Shown: positions 26,515-37,010, numbered from the stretch's first letter. The stretch: DNA of 64,000 nucleotides from Macrococcus hajekii (GCF_004359505.1 NZ_SCWE01000004.1:1-64000); one strand, 5' to 3'. Translations and numbers: made by a program. Notes: generated from the sequence alone by a model not told the origin.

Positions 26515-27535
26515 GCTCATCCTCCTCATTAATTGGCACTTTAATCTCTATACGCGTCCCGCTCTCAGGTGCTGATATAATCTGGCAGCTGCCACCAATC
26601 TCCAGTGCCCGTTCTTTCATCGTATTAATACCGTATCGAGTCTCATCCCGCAGTGCCATATCAAATCCTTTTCCATCATCTGCAATTCTCAGGATGAGAC
26701 TGCCATCAATCTGGAACAATTCAATCACTAGTCGTTCTGCGTGGGCATGACGTAATGTATTGGATATTGCTTCCTGAGTAATTCTGAACAACTGATCTTC
26801 TATCCCTTTAGTCAAATTAATGAGTGCCAGATCAAGCTGGATATCTAACTGCGTCTTCTGTTTTAAATCCATCGTTAAATCTGTGATGCCATCAATCAAT
26901 GACTTATTTTGAAGAGCGAGAGGTCTCAAATGAAGGAGTAGTGCCCGCATTTCCTGCTGAGCCTCATGCAGCATGCGTTCAAGTAAATCAATCTGCTGTC
27001 CCATCTCGGTATCGACTTCTCGAGTTTTCAGTGCTGATAGCATCATACTTGCAGCAAATAACTGCTGGCTGACTGAATCATGTAATTCACGAGCAAGTCG
27101 CTGCCGCTCCTCTTCAACAATTTTTTTGACGATTTGTTCATTGACATCACTAGTCGCTATCTGATTCTGATATTTAATCGTACGTAAAGTTTCATTCAGC
27201 TTGATGATACTCGTCATAACTTCCTCTGTTTCTGGATGAAGCTCAATATGATCCGAACTGCGTATCGCGTATCCGTCATCAATCGCACGAATCTGTTCCT
27301 TTAACCAGGCATACTGCTCGTTCTGCTTATAGGCTACAAGTGACCCCATAATGATACAGGATAATATAACGATAACATTGAGTAATAAGAGTGCCGGTAC
27401 GCCAACAATATGAGAATTCAGCATTCCTTGAAAGTAGATGATATTGGTGAAAATACGGTCAAGAACATAAAAGACAAATAGCAGGCTGTAAACCAAAATC
27501 AGCATCACGCCTATAAAACGGGTGTAGTTGTTCAT
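26492..27535 (-). CDS. vraS: Sensor histidine kinase VraS
   Basis: A 347-aa HPK7-family kinase: two membrane helices (~8-30 and ~43-68) with almost no extracytoplasmic loop, as in intramembrane-sensing kinases. The phosphorylated His is H152 in [12 protein letters not shown], and the ATPase domain has NTLRHAHA and DDGKGFD. It phosphorylates VraR. The start codon overlaps the vraT stop as ATGA, preceded by GGAGG. Confidence 0.95.
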   Translation of the reverse strand: MNNYTRFIGVMLILVYSLLFVFYVLDRIFTNIIYFQGMLNSHIVGVPALLLLNVIVILSCIIMGSLVAYKQNEQYAWLKEQIRAIDDGYAIRSSDHIELHPETEEVMTSIIKLNETLRTIKYQNQIATSDVNEQIVKKIVEEERQRLARELHDSVSQQLFAASMMLSALKTREVDTEMGQQIDLLERMLHEAQQEMRALLLHLRPLALQNKSLIDGITDLTMDLKQKTQLDIQLDLALINLTKGIEDQLFRITQEAISNTLRHAHAERLVIELFQIDGSLILRIADDGKGFDMALRDETRYGINTMKERALEIGGSCQIISAPESGTRIEIKVPINEEDEHESIIRR

Positions 27536-28224
27536 CGATGAATAACCTCCAGATCACCGATAATAGAAGAGACCATTACTTTAATAACGACACCGTTCTG
27601 ATACGCGGGTGTTAAATAAGTAAGTCGCTGGTTTTTTGAGCGTCTTCTAAACTCTTCGTCTATAGATAGCTGTCCATATAGAGCTGAGTAATCTACTTTC
27701 ACCTGATAGTGATGAGGTACAATGATCGTCGTCTTACCGAGCAGCTGGTGGACCACAATAACATTGCCATCCTTTAAATTTGCAGCCATCGTCAGATCGA
27801 TCAATATATCTCCGATAGCATGCTGCAAATGAATATCATCAAATTTATAGACTTCATCAGGCGTCTTCTTCATATTAAACCAGTTTTGTTCTGACACACG
27901 TAAATCATTGCTTTCCACTGTAATCACTGCCGGCTGACGTCTGGCAATAAGATAGCGGATAGATAGAATGATTAAAAAACTGAATAATAAAATCAGCGTA
28001 TACGGATTCGACAGCATACCAAAAGCTATCAGAACAAACCCTATCCACAGTAAAACTAGTCCTCTTAATTTCTTATTATAAAACTGGCTGCTATAGATGA
28101 GCAGGAACCCTACTAGAAGAACCAGTATCATGCCTGTCTTCATAAAGAACAAATAATATAAGTTTGAGATAATCAATAAAATAATAAATGTAATTAATAT
28201 CTCGGTCGAAACAAGCTGTTTCAC
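27532..28224 (-). CDS. vraT: VraT (LiaF/YvqF-like) membrane protein
   Basis: A 230-aa protein with about four N-terminal membrane helices (residues 8-92) and a C-terminal soluble beta-rich domain typical of LiaF ([26 protein letters not shown]). In S. aureus VraT is needed for VraSR signalling and methicillin resistance. It starts with GTG, overlapping the vraU stop as GTGA, which implies coupled translation. Confidence 0.92.
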   Translation of the reverse strand: MKQLVSTEILITFIILLIISNLYYLFFMKTGMILVLLVGFLLIYSSQFYNKKLRGLVLLWIGFVLIAFGMLSNPYTLILLFSFLIILSIRYLIARRQPAVITVESNDLRVSEQNWFNMKKTPDEVYKFDDIHLQHAIGDILIDLTMAANLKDGNVIVVHQLLGKTTIIVPHHYQVKVDYSALYGQLSIDEEFRRRSKNQRLTYLTPAYQNGVVIKVMVSSIIGDLEVIHR

Positions 28225-28595
28225 ATACTCACTTCTCTCTCATTCAACTTCTGCAGCATCATTATCTCATATTGCACTTCTTCTTTCATCGATTCAATCA
28301 TAGCCAGAGAGATTTCTATTTCATATAGTTCATTGTCGAGCTGATTCAGCTTATGAATATGCGTCATTCTATTAGAGCGAAACTCACGTTTGCTCCCATC
28401 TTCCGAGTCAAAAACTGTCAACTTAAAGTTATAGTGGTCATATTGTGTAAGCAATTCCTGCTGCTCACTTGACTTGGCCGCTTTCTGAACATTTAACTCA
28501 GTTAGTTTATGCTGCAGTTCAATCATTTTATCGAACAGACTATGACTTACCGCTTGCTTCACTGTACGTGTCAGTATAGATGTAATATGGCTCAT
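28221..28595 (-). CDS. vraU: VraU, first gene of the vra operon
   Basis: A 124-aa mainly helical, charged protein with coiled-coil-like stretches (~residues 20-50 and 75-120). It has no membrane helix. It resembles the unnamed first gene (orf1/vraU) of the S. aureus vra operon, of unknown function. AAGGAG precedes the ATG, and a -10 element abuts the terminator of map. Confidence 0.85.
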   Translation of the reverse strand: MSHITSILTRTVKQAVSHSLFDKMIELQHKLTELNVQKAAKSSEQQELLTQYDHYNFKLTVFDSEDGSKREFRSNRMTHIHKLNQLDNELYEIEISLAMIESMKEEVQYEIMMLQKLNEREVSM

Positions 28596-28618
28596 GCTCT
28601 CATCTCCTTATCCCCTAC

Positions 28619-28624
28619 ATTATA
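28619..28624 (-). promoter_or_regulatory. -10 element of the vraUTSR operon
   Basis: Perfect TATAAT on the minus strand, 24 bp before vraU. The -35 region 17-18 bp upstream lies in the map terminator stem and reads TTACGT, a poor match, as expected for a promoter needing an activator such as phosphorylated VraR. Confidence 0.5.
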
Positions 28625-28660
28625 AAAAAAGTTCCTCATAACGTAAAACGTCTGAGGAAC
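28624..28660 (-). terminator. Terminator of map
   Basis: Minus-strand stem GTTCCTCA / TGAGGAAC with inner ACGT pair, followed by seven T; the T-run merges with the vraU -10. Confidence 0.75.
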
Positions 28661-28677
28661 GATTTTATTCTCATACT

Positions 28678-29436
<759 letters not shown>

Positions 29437-29518
29437 CTAATCTCTTCTTTCATTCGTTTGTCTCTATATTATAGCAAATATTTAATGGTATACTAAAATA
29501 AAAAACAGGATGATTCAT

Positions 29519-30469
29519 ATGAGCTTTAAACATATCCTTGGTCCACGCATCATAAAGACGGGACTTGCAACCTTTTTAACTGCTTTAATATGTCAGCTTT
29601 TGCATCTCCCTGCTATATTTGCTGTTATCACTTCTATAGTTTCCATTGAACCGACTGCAAAAGCTTCTCTTAAAAAAGCCTATATTAGATTTCCGGCATC
29701 CATTCTAGGGGCCTTTATTGCTGTTATGAGCACTTATTTCCTAGGTGACTCACCTCTTTCATATAGTCTTGCAGCGACGCTCACCATCATCGTCTGCTAT
29801 CAGCTGAAATTATTCGATGGCATGTTAGTGGCCAGCCTGACTGCTGTGGCCATGGTTCCTAATATTCATGATGCTTTTGCATATAATTTCTTTTCAAGAC
29901 TTGCAACAACGACTATTGGACTCACTACAGCCGGACTTGTGAACTATCTTGTACTGCCACCTAAATATCAGAATCAGATACAGGAACTCATCAGAGCCAT
30001 TGAGAATGACAGCAAAAAGTTATTCATCCAGCGCAGCAAAGAAATATTGATCGGTCAATTTAAATCGGCTGCAACCATCCGCCAAATAGAAATGATCAAT
30101 ACAAAAGTGAGTAAAGCACATCAGCTCATTAAGTATGAGCACGAAGAATACCAGTATCATAAAGATCTGACACGTAAAAGAACGATGACTGAGCTGGAAA
30201 AGAAATTACAGATCAATCAACTGATTATTCTTCACCTGTCCAATATGATTTATTTACCTGCTGACCAGTACTTTGATTTCACTGCAGAAGAAAGAGAGGC
30301 CTACGTAAAAATATTAAAAGCGATGGAGCGGCGAGCCGCCATTCCTCCCGCTGCTCTCTCCACCTTTAAATCAAGCGTTAAAAACCTCTCCGAATTTGAT
30401 GATAATCAGCTGAAAAGTCATTTTATCTATGAACTTCTAATGATCCAGAAACTAATAAAAGACCACTGA
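29519..30469 (+). CDS. UPF0421 / aromatic acid exporter-like membrane protein (second copy)
   Basis: A 316-aa protein with N-terminal membrane helices (residues ~10-140, PTAKASLKKAY and PPKYQNQIQEL motifs) and a cytoplasmic helical C-terminal half. It is colinear with the S. aureus UPF0421 protein encoded beside map/vraSR. Function unknown. Start chosen at ATG 29519, a few bases after AGGATGA; an in-frame ATG at 29510 overlaps that site. It is divergent from map and is a paralogue of the protein at 3266-4351. Confidence 0.82.
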   Translation: MSFKHILGPRIIKTGLATFLTALICQLLHLPAIFAVITSIVSIEPTAKASLKKAYIRFPASILGAFIAVMSTYFLGDSPLSYSLAATLTIIVCYQLKLFDGMLVASLTAVAMVPNIHDAFAYNFFSRLATTTIGLTTAGLVNYLVLPPKYQNQIQELIRAIENDSKKLFIQRSKEILIGQFKSAATIRQIEMINTKVSKAHQLIKYEHEEYQYHKDLTRKRTMTELEKKLQINQLIILHLSNMIYLPADQYFDFTAEEREAYVKILKAMERRAAIPPAALSTFKSSVKNLSEFDDNQLKSHFIYELLMIQKLIKDH

Positions 30470-30482
30470 CAAGTGGTCTTTT
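30457..30482. terminator. Hairpin terminator between UPF0421 gene and scdA
   Basis: Stem AAAAGACCACT / AGTGGTCTTTT overlapping the UPF0421 gene stop codon; usable in both directions. Confidence 0.7.
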
Positions 30483-30487
30483 ACTAG

Positions 30488-31165
30488 TTAGAAACGCTTG
30501 AATAGAACATTGTTCTCAAGGTGCACATGATTGAATGTATCTTTCTCAAGCTGTTCGAGTCGTGAGAAGACAAGGCGGTAAGTCCCACATGCATCCATCG
30601 GCGGTGTGAAGTCGTGTGTCAATTCTCTTAGACGCTTAAGTGCATTACCTGCATTTTCGTGTTCTGTTTCAAGTTCATCGATATGCGGTTGCAGCTGGCT
30701 ACGTAAATCTTCTGTCGGGGTGTGAGTATAATTAATAACGAGTGGGAATACATTGTCATCTTCATCCTGTGTATGATCCAGCAGTTCATTTTTCAGTGCG
30801 GTAAAAACTTCTTTAATTTCAACAAGTTCAGGATGACGTTCACCGTGTACACGCGCTACTTTTGTGACGTAAGGCGTTAAGTTCTTCATTTCTTCACGTA
30901 GTGGTATGTGATATTTATTCTGGATGTAATTAATCAGGCTCGCATTATCAAGATATTGAACATCCAGTCCTTCTCCTGCACTATTCGTCTGCAGACTATT
31001 GATTTCTTCTAACAGTGTATCAAGTGATTCACTCTTATCATTCACTGCTCCGGATAATGGAATCTGTCCGCCACAGCAGAAATCTATTCTGTTATTTCTG
31101 AATATATCTGCACTCTTTGGAATTTCCTTAACAATATCTGCAACTAACATGTCCTTAGTAATCAT
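30488..31165 (-). CDS. scdA: Di-iron iron-sulfur cluster repair protein ScdA (RIC/YtfE)
   Basis: A 225-aa cytoplasmic protein. The N-terminal ScdA domain (DUF542, ~1-65) has the CC pair C30-C31 in FCCGG. The C-terminal hemerythrin-like domain (~75-220) has His/Glu ligands in HGERHPEL, HTQDEDDNVFP, HENAG and NHVHLENN. It repairs iron-sulfur clusters damaged by nitric oxide or peroxide. ATG 31165 follows AGGAGG. An NsrR-like palindrome overlaps its promoter. Confidence 0.94.
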   Translation of the reverse strand: MITKDMLVADIVKEIPKSADIFRNNRIDFCCGGQIPLSGAVNDKSESLDTLLEEINSLQTNSAGEGLDVQYLDNASLINYIQNKYHIPLREEMKNLTPYVTKVARVHGERHPELVEIKEVFTALKNELLDHTQDEDDNVFPLVINYTHTPTEDLRSQLQPHIDELETEHENAGNALKRLRELTHDFTPPMDACGTYRLVFSRLEQLEKDTFNHVHLENNVLFKRF

Positions 31166-31204
31166 GGAATTGCCTCCTGTAGTTTTCTTTTCTGAACACT
31201 TATG

Positions 31205-31240
31205 ATTATACACCCTAAAGATATATTATATATACATCTT
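31205..31240 (-). promoter_or_regulatory. scdA promoter with NsrR-type palindrome
   Basis: Minus-strand -10 TATAAT (31205-31210). A 23-bp element at 31218-31240 with outer arms AAGAT / ATCTT covers the -35 region and matches the gammaproteobacterial NsrR consensus at 19 of 23 positions. ScdA/YtfE is a classical NsrR target; no NsrR gene is visible here. Confidence 0.55.
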
Positions 31241-31265
31241 TACGAACGTTCTTAATTTTGTCATA

Positions 31266-31303
31266 AATAAGACGTCATATCCTTTTGGATATGACGTCTT
31301 ATT
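31266..31303 (-). terminator. Terminator of the 42-aa protein gene
   Basis: Perfect 17-bp stem beginning AATAAGACGTCATATCC with TTTT loop, just downstream of the small gene. Confidence 0.8.
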
Positions 31304-31309
31304 TTGAAG

Positions 31310-31438
31310 TTATTGTTGTTTCTCTTCTTTTTTGTCGCCTGGTTTATTCTCCAGTTGTTCTCTCACTTTACCGTCGACCAGACCAGGTGTATCATCTTTC
31401 ATACGTTTGGATGAAGTTTTTGCATCTTGCTCTGCCAT
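31310..31438 (-). CDS. Small charged protein, function unknown
   Basis: A 42-aa hydrophilic protein (MAEQDAKTSSKRMKDD start, KEEKQQ end), rich in Lys, Glu and Asp and without Cys or Trp. AGGAGGG lies 6 nt before the ATG and a strong hairpin follows its stop codon, so it looks like a true independent gene. It is probably intrinsically disordered. I do not recognise a family. Confidence 0.65.
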   Translation of the reverse strand: MAEQDAKTSSKRMKDDTPGLVDGKVREQLENKPGDKKEEKQQ

Positions 31439-31503
31439 GATAAACCCTCCTATCAAATAGTGATAGTTAACTTTACCCCTTAAATAGCGACTTAACCGTG
31501 GTA

Positions 31504-32226
31504 CTATTTTTCTGATAATAGACGATCAATGATTACTTTTTTTGCATTTTCTTCAGCTACATTATTATTTTCCAAAGGCCCAAATTCAATATTTTTCCGC
31601 TCACAAGCAGCCTGCAGCAGATAATCAGTGATTTCATGATTCTTTGGTAAGATCGGGCCATGCAGATAAGTACCGAGTAAATTTTTATAATGCAGGCCTT
31701 CTTTTTTATCTGTATCATTGTTACCGTATCCTGAAATTACATCTCCGAGTGTCCCGTAATTGTGATAAGTACGTCCTCCATGATTTTCAAAACCGACAAT
31801 CTGACCAAATGTTGCTGATTCTATGACGATATTACCTGTCAGACGTTCTTTTTCTGATTCTGTATAGAAGTCCAGAATATTCAGGCCCTTTAATTCGTGT
31901 CCATCCGGTGTGACATACTTCTCACCTAGGAACTGATAGCCTCCGCAGATTGTCAGGGCAGGTACACCATCCTCGATTGCAGACTTAAACTCATCTTTAA
32001 TTTTGAAGAGTTCCTGTGTAGCAATCGCCTGCTCCCGGTCACTTCCTCCACCGATAAAGAGAATATCTGCATCTGTTAATGACAGACCTGCTGTTTCTTT
32101 GACATCTGTTACTTTGACATCAATTCCGCGCCATTTCGCGCGTTTGGACAATGCAATAATATTGCCGATATCACCATATAAATTCAGTTTATCCGGCATA
32201 AAATGATAAATATGAATCGCTGTCAT
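31504..32226 (-). CDS. gatD: Lipid II amidotransferase glutaminase subunit GatD
   Basis: A 240-aa class-I glutamine amidotransferase of the CobB/CobQ type. The nucleophile is C94 in [10 protein letters not shown], and the catalytic His lies in [11 protein letters not shown] (~residue 189). It supplies ammonia to MurT, which amidates the D-Glu of lipid II stem peptides. Its start shares a base with the murT stop codon, so the two are translationally linked as in S. aureus. Confidence 0.95.
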   Translation of the reverse strand: MTAIHIYHFMPDKLNLYGDIGNIIALSKRAKWRGIDVKVTDVKETAGLSLTDADILFIGGGSDREQAIATQELFKIKDEFKSAIEDGVPALTICGGYQFLGEKYVTPDGHELKGLNILDFYTESEKERLTGNIVIESATFGQIVGFENHGGRTYHNYGTLGDVISGYGNNDTDKKEGLHYKNLLGTYLHGPILPKNHEITDYLLQAACERKNIEFGPLENNNVAEENAKKVIIDRLLSEK

Positions 32227-33536
32227 TAGTGCGCCTCCTTAAAGTATGTCGTAAGTGTCGTATGCATAGGTTCAAGTGACGTATAGTTAGGAATACAGAC
32301 AGTATAGCCCGGCAGTTTCATCGCTTTCAATGTCGCCTGTTCTATCGAACGTTCCACTACTACTTCTGCTGAAATTTCAGCATACTTCAGTCTGACAGCG
32401 AGTTCTTCTGCACGATTACCCGTGCAGATGATATGGCTGATTGTCTGTCGCTCCAGCTTCTCAAAATCAGCATCCCATATCCATGAAATATCTCTGCCAT
32501 CTGCTCCATTGTCATTTAAGCTGATTAAATAAGATTTATTACCCTCAATTTTCTCACCGACTGACAGACTCGCATTTAATCCAGCAGGATTTTTGGCTAA
32601 ATTGATAATTGCTTCTTTATCAGCATTTGAAAAATACTGCATGCGACCATTGTCAGAGGCATAACTTTCGAAACCTTTTCTGATGGACTCATCACTTAAT
32701 CCCAGCTCTCTAAGCACGCTGTAGGCAGCAATAATATTAAAGACATTGAAATCACCAGCGAGCTTCATATTAAATGTTTCATCATTTATTACAGGCACTA
32801 AGTATGGATTCTCTGACAGCTCTTCTACTTCATACTTAGGTTCTGCACGATTGAATCCACATTGACATGTATAATGGCCGATCTGATTGTAGTGAATCGC
32901 CTCGTAGTTCAGCAGACGACCACAGTTCGGACAATACTTACTTTCTATCATAGTACTCTCTTCAAACTGATGAATACCTGCTTTCATTCCATAGTAAACG
33001 ACTTCCTGACTTGCGATTTTAAGTCGTGAAACGAATGGATCATCTGCATTTAAAATCAATTTAATCCCTTTATTTTTGATGTGATCTGCTATGCGATCAA
33101 CTAGGATATCGATTTCCCCGAATCGATCCATCTGATCCCGGAAGAAATTTGTAAAGACCATCATTGTCGGTGTCATCTCATTCAGAACACGCGGAATAGA
33201 GCCTTCATCGATTTCAATGATGGCAAGTTTTGTATTCTTTTTTGACTGGGCAATAAAACTTGAAGTGATACCTGCCGCCATGTTGGCACCTTCAGTATTA
33301 TGAATGATGTCAATACCATTCACCTTAAGCGTATGGCCGATTAAATTAGAAGTTGTGGTCTTGCCATTCGTACCTGAGATAAAGACGACATCATCTACAG
33401 CAGATGCCAGTTTTCTCAAGATTTTCGGATCAATCTTACGTGCCAGCTGACCGGGTAAATCTGTTCCTCTTTTACCTGCAGCGATACTTGCCTGTCTCGC
33501 AATTTTTGCGATAAATTTAGCTGAAAAAGTTCTCAT
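32226..33536 (-). CDS. murT: Lipid II isoglutaminyl synthase subunit MurT
   Basis: A 436-aa Mur-ligase-like protein: ATP loop SGTNGKTTT (~54-62), central Mur domain interrupted by a zinc ribbon with C202-x2-C205 and C224-x-C226, then the C-terminal domain (DUF1727, ~315-430). With GatD it converts the alpha-carboxyl of D-Glu in lipid II to isoglutamine, important for beta-lactam and lysozyme tolerance. ATG 33536 lies just after AAGGAGG; an in-frame upstream start is poorer. Confidence 0.95.
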   Translation of the reverse strand: MRTFSAKFIAKIARQASIAAGKRGTDLPGQLARKIDPKILRKLASAVDDVVFISGTNGKTTTSNLIGHTLKVNGIDIIHNTEGANMAAGITSSFIAQSKKNTKLAIIEIDEGSIPRVLNEMTPTMMVFTNFFRDQMDRFGEIDILVDRIADHIKNKGIKLILNADDPFVSRLKIASQEVVYYGMKAGIHQFEESTMIESKYCPNCGRLLNYEAIHYNQIGHYTCQCGFNRAEPKYEVEELSENPYLVPVINDETFNMKLAGDFNVFNIIAAYSVLRELGLSDESIRKGFESYASDNGRMQYFSNADKEAIINLAKNPAGLNASLSVGEKIEGNKSYLISLNDNGADGRDISWIWDADFEKLERQTISHIICTGNRAEELAVRLKYAEISAEVVVERSIEQATLKAMKLPGYTVCIPNYTSLEPMHTTLTTYFKEAH

Positions 33537-33668
33537 AATGACCTCCTTGATTAACAATTTATTATAACATTTGACAGTAAGAAATTATATCTATAAGAAA
33601 TACAGTTTTTTATGAATACGTGTTCATTATAGACTTGAGTCACGCACAAGTCCGTGATAATATGTAAT

Positions 33669-33683
33669 TGAAAATGATTATCA
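33669..33683 (+). promoter_or_regulatory. Fur box upstream of feoAB
   Basis: TGAAAATGATTATCA matches the 7-1-7 Fur motif TGATAATNATTATCA with one mismatch, 24 bp upstream of the feoA start. A -10-like GATAAT at 33656-33661 places transcription start at or beside it, so Fe-Fur should block initiation. Confidence 0.72.
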
Positions 33684-33707
33684 AACTCACAATAGAAGGT
33701 GTCCTAT

Positions 33708-33944
33708 ATGCTTCATGCAGCAAATGCCCAAATTGGCAATACTTATTCAGTTAAATCTATGTCTTTCGACAATCCCGTGCTGATGCATCGCTTGAATGCT
33801 CTAGGTCTTACGGTGGGCAGTCTGCTCAAAGTCCAGCGTAAGAGCTTGTTCAAAGGCCCTTGTGTCTTCGATGTTGATGGTCAGCATATTTGTATACGCA
33901 ATTGTGATGCTTGCAAGATTATACTGGAATCTACTCATGACTAA
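33708..33944 (+). CDS. feoA: Ferrous iron transport accessory protein FeoA
   Basis: A 78-aa SH3-like FeoA protein ([31 protein letters not shown]) that supports FeoB-mediated Fe2+ uptake. ATG 33708 lies 7 nt after GAAGGT; an in-frame GTG at 33699 is less likely. Its end overlaps the feoB start. Confidence 0.9.
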   Translation: MLHAANAQIGNTYSVKSMSFDNPVLMHRLNALGLTVGSLLKVQRKSLFKGPCVFDVDGQHICIRNCDACKIILESTHD

Positions 33945-35907
33945 TACATTTTGTATTCTAGGCAACCCCAATGTAGGGAAGACCTCACTCTTTAATGCAC
34001 TGACTGGTTCTTACGAATATATCGGCAATTGGAGTGGCGTTACAGTCGAGAAAAAAGTAGGTAAACTTAAAAAAAACTATGGCAATCTTGTCGACTTGCC
34101 CGGTACGTATGATTTACTTCCTATCTCAAAAGATGAGGCTGTCGTCACGCGTTTTCTTCTTCAGGAAGATTTTTCAGGCATGATCAATATTGTCGATGCC
34201 TCACAACTGCGCAGAAATCTATTACTGACGATTCAGCTGATGGAATTCGGTGCCCCGATGCTGATGGGACTTAATATGGTGGACGTCTCAGCTAAGCGCG
34301 GGCTGCATATCGATATTAAATTGCTGATGCGCCGGCTTCGTATTCCTGTTATTCCTGTTATTGCACGGACAGGTAAGGGCACTCACGAAGTGCTTGAGGC
34401 ATTCAACGATCATAATCTATCAGCAGCGAGAATGACCATCCGCTATGATGAACAGATTGAATCAGCTATCCAGCAGCTGTTACCTACTTTCAGTGACCTC
34501 CCCTTAAATAGAAGACATCATCGTTTTCTCGCTGTTCAGTATTTAATGGATAATCCAGCTGTACTGGATTTTATTGGTCCCAGCGCAACCCGGCAAGAAA
34601 TAAAGGATCAGCTTAATCTTCCAGTTAAAGAAGCTATTTTAAAAGCACGTCAACAGAAAATCACGGAACTACTCGATGGTGTTATCACTAAGCCTGCTGA
34701 GCAGAAAACTTATCTGACAGAAACAATCGATAATATCGTGACACATAAATACTTAGGTATGCCTATCTTCCTCTTTCTGATGTGGCTTATATTCCAGACT
34801 ACCTTCACCTGGATTGGAACACCGTTATCAGATCAGCTCGATGGCTTCTTCGGCGGACCGTTGACAGACTGGACTAAAGAGCTCATGACACAGTTAGGCA
34901 TTGTTCCTTTTCTACAAAATCTTATAACGGATGGTATTATTGCAGGCGTCGGCGGTGTACTTGTCTTTGTCCCTCAAATACTTGTCCTCTTCTTCTTCAT
35001 CTCTTTACTAGAGGATTCAGGTTATATGGCACGAATTGCAGTTATTATGGACCGATTGATGGAGTTTTTCGGTTTAAACGGCAAATCTTTTATACCGATG
35101 ATTATCGGCTTCGGTTGTAACGTTCCAGGTATTATGGCGGCACGTAGCATTGAGGAAGAGAAGGAACGCTTGACGACAATACTGGTCGCACCTTTTATGT
35201 CCTGTTCGGCACGACTACCGGTCTATGCACTTTTTGCAGGTATCTTTTTTAAGGAAAATCAGGCACTCATCGTACTAAGTCTCTATGTCATCGGTGTTGT
35301 CGTCGCTTTATTGATTAGTTTTATACTGTCTAAAACTGTGCTTAAAAATGACACCTCTATTTTTGTCATCGAGCTGCCACCTTACCGTTTGCCATCTCTT
35401 AAAACGCTATGGCGCAGCACATGGGAAAAAGGAAAAGGATTCGTCAAAAAAGCGGGTACTTTTATCTTCGGAGGTTCAGTATTGATCTGGCTCCTGAACT
35501 ATACAGGTCCTGGCGGTCTGAATGTAGATATTGATGATAGTTATCTCGCAATGATCGGCAATATTTTTGCTCCGCTGCTAGTACCACTTGGTTTCGGCAC
35601 ATGGCAGGCAGGGGCTACACTGATTCCTGGTTTTCTGGCGAAAGAAGTCATTGTCAGTGCAATGGCTATAATTTATGCGGTCAATGATGATGCACTGATA
35701 CAGGTCATCCACAGCCAGTTTACACCGCTATCAGCTTATACCTTTATGCTATTTATCCTGCTTTATATTCCGTGTCTATCGACAGTCGCTGCTATTAGAA
35801 AAGAAACGACTTCATGGAAATGGACATTTCTTGCGATGCTGTATCCGATTGCCATTGCTTATATTCTAACTTTTGCTGTCTATCAGATCGGCAGCTGGTT
35901 TATCTAA
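33937..35907 (+). CDS. feoB: Ferrous iron transporter FeoB
   Basis: A 656-aa membrane Fe2+ transporter. N-terminal G domain: G1 GNPNVGKTS (residues 9-17), G3 DLPGTY, G4 NMVD. Helical spacer, then about eight to ten membrane helices with gate motifs [12 protein letters not shown] and [12 protein letters not shown]. The open frame extends 25 codons upstream, but the start at 33937 (MTNTFCILG) gives the normal N-terminus and overlaps the last codons of feoA, suggesting coupling. Confidence 0.96.
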   Translation: MTNTFCILGNPNVGKTSLFNALTGSYEYIGNWSGVTVEKKVGKLKKNYGNLVDLPGTYDLLPISKDEAVVTRFLLQEDFSGMINIVDASQLRRNLLLTIQLMEFGAPMLMGLNMVDVSAKRGLHIDIKLLMRRLRIPVIPVIARTGKGTHEVLEAFNDHNLSAARMTIRYDEQIESAIQQLLPTFSDLPLNRRHHRFLAVQYLMDNPAVLDFIGPSATRQEIKDQLNLPVKEAILKARQQKITELLDGVITKPAEQKTYLTETIDNIVTHKYLGMPIFLFLMWLIFQTTFTWIGTPLSDQLDGFFGGPLTDWTKELMTQLGIVPFLQNLITDGIIAGVGGVLVFVPQILVLFFFISLLEDSGYMARIAVIMDRLMEFFGLNGKSFIPMIIGFGCNVPGIMAARSIEEEKERLTTILVAPFMSCSARLPVYALFAGIFFKENQALIVLSLYVIGVVVALLISFILSKTVLKNDTSIFVIELPPYRLPSLKTLWRSTWEKGKGFVKKAGTFIFGGSVLIWLLNYTGPGGLNVDIDDSYLAMIGNIFAPLLVPLGFGTWQAGATLIPGFLAKEVIVSAMAIIYAVNDDALIQVIHSQFTPLSAYTFMLFILLYIPCLSTVAAIRKETTSWKWTFLAMLYPIAIAYILTFAVYQIGSWFI

Positions 35908-35917
35908 GGAGGCACTT

Positions 35918-36076
35918 ATGTCATTACTCATCAATTTATTGCTCACTCTTCTCATCTTCGGCTATGCCATTTATACACTCATTAAATTTTTCAAAAAATC
36001 AAAAGAAGGCAAATGCAACAGCTGTTCAGTCAACCAGGATTGCGGTTGTCATACACCAGGAGACAAACCTTTATAG
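35918..36076 (+). CDS. FeoB-associated Cys-rich membrane protein
   Basis: A 52-aa protein: one membrane helix (~residues 3-23), then a basic stretch and a Cys-rich tail with C-x2-C...C-x-C (CNSC, CGC). This is the small FeoB-associated protein (PF12669) that occupies the FeoC position in Firmicutes feo operons; it may bind iron or a cluster. AAGGAGG precedes the ATG, 10 bp after feoB. Confidence 0.88.
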   Translation: MSLLINLLLTLLIFGYAIYTLIKFFKKSKEGKCNSCSVNQDCGCHTPGDKPL

Positions 36077-36092
36077 GGTTGTCTCTTTTTTT
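36060..36092 (+). terminator. Terminator of the feo operon
   Basis: Stem GAGACAA-ACC / GGGTTGTCTC followed by seven T. The stem begins in the last codons of the operon's final gene. Confidence 0.75.
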
Positions 36093-36119
36093 GTATAATA
36101 AAGTAGAAGGAGGCTTGTG

Positions 36120-37010
36120 ATGAACGAATTTATAGCGCTTGATTTCGAAACCGCCAATGGACAGCCTGCAAGTATTTGTAGTGTCGGCATGGTCAAAGTC
36201 CAGGGTAATATGATGACCGAGACTTTTTACACTCTCATTAATCCAGAAACATATTTTTCAAAAGGTAATATAGCTGTACATGGTATTCGACCTGAAGATA
36301 TCGAAGATGCTCCTACCTTCCCTGAAGTCTTCCCTTATATGATGGATTTTATCGGTGACCTGCCTGTCGTTGCACACTTTGCTCGTTTTGATATGAATGT
36401 GCTCTATCAATCAATAGAGAGATACGAGCTGGATATACCTCAGCTTCCTTATTTCTGTTCTTGTAATATGGCGCGTAAAACCGTCAAAAATCATAGCTAC
36501 AGCTTAAAAAATATGATGCAGTTCTATAACCTTGATTTCCACGGACATCATCATGCATTAAATGATGCCAAAGCGAGCGCCATGATCACACTACGGCTTC
36601 TTAAACATTATGATTCGCTTGAAGACTACTTGAAGCGTCATCGTCTCTATTTATCTGGTCTAAGATATAAAACATCCAAAAAGCAACAGATAAACCGTTA
36701 TAATGAAACGCTATCTGCGATTAAACCTATGGCCGAGACCTTTGACATCAGTCACCCCTTCCATGATAAACAGATCGCCATATCAGGCACTTTACATCTG
36801 AAACGTAAAGATATCGTGCAATATATCGTTAATCACGGCGGTCAGTATGAAACTGATATTGAAAAAGCTGATATCTATATTTTCGGGAAGCAGAAAAGTG
36901 ATAAGCCCTCTGCTCAAGATAACGCTGTTACAAACCGTCTTGCCAGAGGAGAGGATATATTATTGATCAGCGATGACAAACTGCGTCAGTTAATTGAATT
37001 TTACCAATAA
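36120..37010 (+). CDS. DEDDh exonuclease with C-terminal BRCT domain
   Basis: A 296-aa protein. The N-terminal exonuclease domain (~1-165) has ExoI ALDFETANG, ExoII region VAHFARFDMNVL and ExoIII HHALNDAKAS, the DnaQ/PolC proofreading type. The C-terminal ~210-296 resembles BRCT (IAISGTLHLKRKDIVQYI, HGGQYETDIEKADIYIFG). It probably trims DNA 3' ends in repair; no polymerase is fused. ATG 36120 follows GAAGGAGG; a GTG directly upstream overlaps spacing and is less likely. Confidence 0.87.
   Translation: MNEFIALDFETANGQPASICSVGMVKVQGNMMTETFYTLINPETYFSKGNIAVHGIRPEDIEDAPTFPEVFPYMMDFIGDLPVVAHFARFDMNVLYQSIERYELDIPQLPYFCSCNMARKTVKNHSYSLKNMMQFYNLDFHGHHHALNDAKASAMITLRLLKHYDSLEDYLKRHRLYLSGLRYKTSKKQQINRYNETLSAIKPMAETFDISHPFHDKQIAISGTLHLKRKDIVQYIVNHGGQYETDIEKADIYIFGKQKSDKPSAQDNAVTNRLARGEDILLISDDKLRQLIEFYQ

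Noticed and set aside
33862-33936. Longer N-terminus for FeoB
   Set aside because: It would overlap feoA by 83 bp and add residues not found in FeoB; ATG 33937 gives the normal start.
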